This document shows positions 58,167 to 64,000 of a stretch of DNA of 64,000 nt, piece by piece (position 1 is the stretch's first letter; the number at the start of each line of letters is the position of its first letter). Origin of the DNA: Luzula sylvatica (Eukaryota > Streptophyta > Magnoliopsida > Poales > Juncaceae); contig OX326958.1 in NCBI GenBank assembly GCA_946800325.1, forward strand, positions 4,598,001 through 4,662,000. Reading direction: 5' to 3'. The notes below the pieces were generated by a model that was not told the DNA's origin, did not search any database, and saw nothing but the letters and a program-made list of their open reading frames with translations. Both the position numbers and the translations under genes were made by a program.

Positions 58167-59124
58167 TTTTGAAAATAATGATGGTAGAACTTTAGAGAGC
58201 CCACGTATAATTAGTACAACAAGTATGGTGATGAAGGATCAAATGAAGTGTATAAATAAGTATAGATATAAAACTTGACCCTTAAAAAATATTGTTTTGT
58301 CAAGATGTGAGTGCACAAATGATGCCTTGGCATAACTTTAGAGAGCCCACGTATAATATTTGCACTAGTTCATAATTTTTCCTCCACTTCATTCCAGCTT
58401 GTAATGTATATGGTTTGAGGAGTTATATGATAGATTCATTTTTTTTTTATCATGGACTTATTTTTTAAAAAAATATTTGGAATATTTGTTAAATAATGAG
58501 TTTTTTTGGTAAAATTCTAGTATATATTTATCATTTCATGTTATGCAAAACATACATTTTGTATAATTAATTAATAAATAATTAAAATTCTTAAAATAAT
58601 TTTTTGAAAAAGACTCCATGATATAAAAAATGAGTCTATCATAAAACTTTTTTATTTGTTTTTTTTCAAATTAAGCTTGTACAAGTACCGTAGGAAATCA
58701 ACTTCTTGTATTATTAGAAACTTTAAATATTGTGAGCAAAGATCACATGGGCGCATTGAATATCATGATTTTGTAGTTTAATTGTGATTTTTCCATCATT
58801 ATTCTGCAGTTGGCTTTGTGGGATCTTAGATCTAATAATCTTCTGAATTTATATCGTAAATAAACTCTTCTATGCAAATTTTTATTTTGGAAGAAGTATA
58901 TTATCACGGCAAGAAGTATATTACAAAATTACTTTTAAGAGCATTATTAACTGGTAGGCTAAATGAAGATAGAGACATAAGTTATTACTTCAACACTTGC
59001 AATTTTTTTCTTGAAAGAATAAATTATTTTTGAAAGGATATATATAATATATTTATTAATTGGAAGATTATTTGTGCAATTTAGCCGAACCCGTAGTTGT
59101 ACTTACATAATCAGATATTTGATA

Positions 59125-59161
<37 letters not shown>

Positions 59162-59466
59162 GAGCCGGATTCATTAAAAAAAAATTAGACAAAAATTTGA
59201 ACACAACTATATATCAATGGTTACAAATATTTTGATGAAGAGGTAGTGGGAGGTTATGTTAATCACAATCGTTTATTATGGTTTAATCAATGATTGAAAA
59301 TGTCTTATCCACTTTTTTGTCCAATAATTTGTCCATTGATTCATTCCCTATTAGTTCGACGACAAGTGCATACTTTTATCTTTTTCGAATTTTCATATGC
59401 CGCACAAATTTCTGCACAAAGAAAAATCTAAAAATCAGCCATAAAAAATATGCTACAACAACCCTA
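58167..59466. other. Upstream region of GDSL gene C
   Basis: Aligns with gene B's 5' flank up to about 58,920, including a 30-bp internal repeat (TAGAGAGCCCACGTATAAT near 58,193 and 58,340). A (TTA)n run lies near 59,127-59,160. The rest shows nothing recognisable. Confidence 0.5.
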
Positions 59467-59730
<264 letters not shown>

Positions 59731-61121
59731 TATACAAATCCTTGTAACTTTCTCATCCTTCCATCAAATGGCATGAATTTTATATCGAAATCGCTCGTCT
59801 CGACGAGAAGAATGAAATCATAGGCTTGGATTTGTGAAATTTGAATTTTTTTCCTGAATTAATCACAAAACACACGTTAAAATAATTTTATCAAGAATTA
59901 TTGAATATAAAGATTATAACATGATTTTGTGATTAGTTATTATTTATTTTCCATGTTTTATTATCAAAATATGTGATAAAATACACTCATAACGTATATA
60001 ACTTTTAAAATGTGTCAATTTCATCAAAAAATTAATGAATTTCAAAATTTTCAATGTATTTCATTGATGTTTCAATTTCAAATTTGAGTCATATTGTTTT
60101 GATATTTTTAGGATGTCGATGAAATTTTTTACAACAAAACCTAAATCCAATTAAAAATATATAGTCTTCAAGTCTGTCATAATTTACTTTTTTCAAATAT
60201 TTAATTGGATTCTATGTTTTTTGTCTGATTGTTCACACATTTGTGTTTTGGTATATTTTTAACCCCCTAATTTTTTTTATTATAAAAAAAATCCGATATG
60301 TAAATTCGAAATTTTTTTTTTGCCAAACTTTTATTTTCAAATACCCCGTGTGGATAATTTTTTTTTTACCAAAATACCTTTCTATTTTCATATGTAATAA
60401 TTAAAAAAAATATTTGTTATTTTTTATTAATTTTAAAACAATTCGAAAATATTTTTTAACATGTAATTATTTCAAAAAAATAAAATTATTACACGTTATG
60501 TTTATATCATATACAATATACAATATATGTATTGCATTTATAAAAATTCCATTTAAAAATAACTCCATAGTGAGCCGGGCCCTTGGCCCAGTAAATCATG
60601 CCAGAGAATTTGTGTAGAGCAATATCAAACCCTAAACCTAAACCTATTTTTCCAATTCGGGAGTTCTAAAAATCGCTATTTTTCCAATTCGGAGCTACGC
60701 CTGTAGACTACGCGGCGGCTAGGCCGGAGCGCACGACGTCGAGCGATGACGAGATCTCTGACCTGGAGGTACGCCACTGTTGTCAATTCGCATCAACTTC
60801 ACCATTGAAGGTCAAATTCGCCACTGTCCCAAATGACATGCTAGATCCAAAAAAAGCCTCAAGAATTACATGAGAAATTTGCCGAAATTCCTCTTCATCT
60901 CAGGAGCAAGTCCCGAAATTCCTCTTCTTTCGGTTTTTGTTTGTCGGATCAGACTTGATTGTACCGTGCTGGAATTTTGGGCAAGTTCAATTTAAATATC
61001 TTAATGTTGCTAATTTCTGTGCAAAAACAGTAAACTACAGCAGAATTGAAGGGCTTTGAGCAAATAATCACGGAGAATTGAGGGTTTTTGTGCTCTTCGA
61101 ATCTTCAATAAGTTTTCTCCC
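59731..61121. other. Intergenic
   Basis: AT-rich to about 60,560. 60,570-61,120 is more GC-balanced (AACCCTAAACCTAAACC; GGCGGCTAGGCCGGAGCG) and could be a transcribed 5' region, but no frame of useful length was found. Confidence 0.35.
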
Positions 61122-61720
61122 ATGTCTGGTCCTTTCGTCGGACCTGGTCAAAAATATCAGAAAAATTTCAGCATGTCGAGGTCAAAAGGAGAGGTAAAAA
61201 ATTATCATTTAAAATATTTGTTAATTTTTATTTTTATTTTAAATGTTTCTTTTGTGTAGTGAGTGCGGAAGGAAACGAGTTTCGCACCATTTTTAGAAAC
61301 AGGACCCTGCCATTTCTTCCAATTTTGCAAACGTAATGTTTTTTTTCTTCTCATAATTCAATTTTCTATTACATAAAACTCTTGCTGGGACTGAGAAGAA
61401 TCAAGTTGGACGGTTTTAGCTTGCGTGTATTCGATGCAAGAGGCCAGATTAGACAATGAGCTACTCTGAAAGCTCGAAATATCACATGTACCCCTCCAAA
61501 CTGTAAAATATCAGAAAGAGGTTAGTGTCACATATATTTGTTTAGTAGGGGTATAAATGATTTTTATTTTTTGCATACAGGTACTTGGGAGACTAGCATT
61601 TGAAATATTCACGATTCTTGAAAGTACAAAGATCAGCATCGCAGGAAGCAAAATGACCAACAAAATTCATCTCTCGCAATTATCAGAAATATTGGGTATT
61701 TATTTTTCATAAATTACTAA
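61122..61720 (+). other. Gene-like short exons, unrecognised
   Basis: ATG at 61,122 opens 24 codons (MSGPFVGPGQKYQKNFSMSR...) ending GAG|GTAAAA. After CATACAG at about 61,582 a 39-codon open stretch reads VLGRLAFEIFTILES and further to TTGG|GTATTT. The pieces do not join cleanly through the intermediate sequence and I recognise no domain. It may be a decayed gene or non-coding transcript. Confidence 0.2.
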
Positions 61721-63014
61721 TATTTGTTTTTTTTTTCATATTTCATAAAATTTGAAGGTGATTTTTCAATTTAAGAGTTTTTTAGTTGTTTTGCTAATTT
61801 TCAGCATTTCTTTTTATTTTCAGAAATTTCAATCTTTTTCTTCCCAAATTTAATTATGGCAATTTGAAAATATTTCAGGGGATTTCATACAAATTTTTAG
61901 AATTAATCAATTAATTTACTTAATTTATTTATTTTGTATTTAATAGGTTTTATCTATCATAGACTATGCACAACCATAGCTTTACGATAAAATAGTTTTG
62001 AAGTAAACGGAAGCAATATTTGCCCAAGGTAAATAAAAGTAAATCTAATTATTACCATATTATAATTATTGTAATTAATATTAACTTTAAAAAAATTAGC
62101 TGGATATATTATCATTATTCATTATTGTGCGATGTTAAAAGCATTAATAAGTTTAACATGGAAAATAAAAGATTCAATCGATGCAGGGATTTGCAATGTT
62201 TCTCCAAAATTGTTACCAGCGACGAAGATTTTACACTATAATCGCTCTCGGCAAGGTAATAATTAATTTTACTTATTATTTTTGAATTTTGGTTGTTAAT
62301 TTTTTTTTCTGTATGTAGAGATGTTTTTTCAAAAATTGAGGGCATTGCCAAGGAAATCAATCATCAAAACTTTTTTCAAAAATTGAAATTTTATTCTTTT
62401 AATATCTTGAATTGATTTTAGCGTTCTACAAATAACTTCAAATTTTTCGAAATATTTTTTCATTTGGACTTTTGAGCGAACAATGAAATCATTATTAACT
62501 TTTGAGTTTTTGTATTATCAGATTTTACAGAGATGTTATTTTTTCTATATTTTTGGATTTTACAATGGCAATTTTATATTTTCAGATTTTTAAAGGGGTA
62601 TATTTGAATGTGCTTTTGTAATTTTCATAGTATAGACGGTATATTTGATAGTTTTCAATTTATGCAAGGATATTTGTGATATTTTCAGATTTTAGAGGGG
62701 TGTTTTTGATATTTGCAGACATTTTTTCCAGCTCTCGTGAAGATATTTTTTAAATTTCAATTTTAGAGGCATATTTGATATTTGTAATTTCTATAAGGGT
62801 AGTTTTGAAATTTTCAGATTTTACAGAAATAATTTAACTATTAAATTCACAATGATATTTTTATTTTTTCAGATTTATAGAAGGGTATATTTGACTCCTG
62901 TAAGATTTTGAATTTTTTGTACATTACAGGGTTATATTTGTTATTTTCAGATTTTATAAGGGTACTTCTGATATTGTCAAATGATGGAAGAGGTTTTTAT
63001 TTGTTGATTTCGGG
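61721..63014. other. AT-rich, dispersed-repeat block at 62,570-62,990
   Basis: No gene. 62,570-62,990 contains about ten degenerate units of TTTTCAGATTTTA.AGGGGTATATTTGATATT, the same phrase as at the start of the window. Confidence 0.55.
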
Positions 63015-64000
63015 ACTTGTAAAAGTTACTTTGATGATCCGTGATCTTTGATTTCATTTTTGAGCTGGGCATGATTCATAATCCGTGATCTGGGCCGTGA
63101 TCATTGTTATGGGCGGGGATCCGTGATCCGTGGGCGGGGATCCGTGATCTGGGTCGTGATTCTTGATCCGTTATCTGGGTCGTGATTCGTGACCTGTGGC
63201 CCTGATTCGTGATTTTTTATTTGGGCCGTGATCTTTGAACTGGGCCGTGATCTGTGCCGTGATCTGGGCCGTGATCCCTCTTTTGTGCCGTGATCCGTGA
63301 TTTTGGTCCCTGATTCGTGTCGTGATCCGGTATGATCTGTGGGTTGTGATGCGGTATGATCACGTTCGTGATCTGTGATCTGTAATTTGAGCCGTGATCT
63401 TGATTCGGGCCGTAAATCTTGAACCGGACCTGATCTGGGCCGTGATCTGCGATTTGGGCCGTAAACCGAGAACTGGACCTGATCTGGGCCGTGATCTGTT
63501 ATTTGGGCCGTAAACCGCTAACTGGAAAGTGATCTGTTATCTGCGATCTGTGATCTGTGGCGTGGGATGTTAAATGGGCCGTCATCTGTTATGTGGGCCT
63601 TGATATGTTATACGGGCCGTGATTTGGGCCGTCTTCCGGGATTTGGGCCATCTTCGAAATGGGCCGATATCTGGGCCGTCACTGGGGCCGTCTTTTAGGC
63701 CGTCTTTTGTCAAATGGGCCAAGATCTGGACCGTCATTTGGGCCGTCTTTTGGGAAATGGGCCAAGATCTGGGTCGTCATTTGGGCCGTAGTGTGTGGTC
63801 TGGATCGTCATTTGGGCCGTAATCTTTGATAGGTTCCGTGATCCGTGATCCGTGATCCGCGATATGATTTGTGCTTGATATGATCCGTGATCTGTGCTTG
63901 ATATGATCCGATCATCTGTGCTGGATCTGATCTGAAAGGGCATGATCTGATCTGATCTGATCTGATAGTGCCGCGACCTGATCTGAACTGATAAGGACGA
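63015..64000. repeat. GATC-rich minisatellite, runs off the window
   Basis: Nearly 1 kb of degenerate units built from TGATCTGGGCCG, CCGTGATCCGTGAT and, near the right edge, GATCTGATCTGATCTGAT. The basic period is about 12 bp with sub-repeats of 5-7 bp. GC content is far above the surroundings. No credible coding sequence. The right boundary lies beyond the window. Confidence 0.85.

Overview
This is nuclear DNA of a flowering plant. The evidence is AT-rich sequence with split genes and GT-AG (some GC-AG) introns, a Ty1/copia retrotransposon with a tRNA-iMet primer site, hAT and PIF-type MITEs, a Helitron end, a tRNA-derived SINE, a nuclear copy of chloroplast psaA, and typical plant gene families. 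The species is not resolved. No CRISPR array, bacterial operon or bona fide tRNA/rRNA gene is visible.

Layout. 1-3.4 kb holds degenerate repeats, a minisatellite and a Helitron 3' end. 3.42-8.25 kb is a complete Ty1/copia element with 394-bp LTRs that differ at 2 sites, a perfect 5-bp target duplication and a gag-pol frame broken twice. 8.27-11.06 kb is an inverted, dead copy of a MADS-box gene; the retrotransposon sits about 150 bp beyond its exon 2. 11.3-12.8 kb has a foldback MITE and large AAT arrays. 14.0-18.4 kb and 18.7-24.2 kb are two direct tandem segments. Each carries a five-exon short MADS gene resembling rice OsMADS51 (FLC clade) followed by the start of a splicing-factor gene. 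In the first segment the splicing-factor part is only a truncated fragment; in the second it runs on into an intact SF3A1 gene (23,996-26,377).

28.2-30.1 kb is a nine-exon acid lipase and 31.5-33.2 kb a six-exon acyl-protein thioesterase/carboxylesterase (SOBER1-like). 34-43.9 kb is mostly transposons: a possible element with captured gene fragments, two hAT elements with perfect 8-bp target duplications, a 1.26-kb Tourist/PIF-like element and a SINE, plus one truncated GDSL lipase remnant on the + strand. 44.8-58.2 kb holds three intact GDSL esterase/lipase genes, all on the minus strand with the same three-exon structure and related upstream regions. Between the first and second lies a decayed psaA insertion. 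Part of it was amplified into five 217-bp tandem units, and one unit was later hit by a hAT MITE. Between the second and third lie long-TIR elements bounded by (TA)n microsatellites. 59-64 kb is largely repeats, ending in a GATC-rich minisatellite that runs off the window.

The intact genes are not one pathway. The MADS pair are probable transcription regulators (flowering/vernalisation-type clade), SF3A1 is a core U2 snRNP spliceosome subunit, and the rest are alpha/beta or SGNH hydrolases. The most informative structure is the history written in the duplications: MADS-SF3A1 tandem duplication with a truncated SF3A1 scar, an inverted third MADS copy broken by mutation and next to a retrotransposon, and GDSL triplication with organelle DNA and MITEs filling the spacers.
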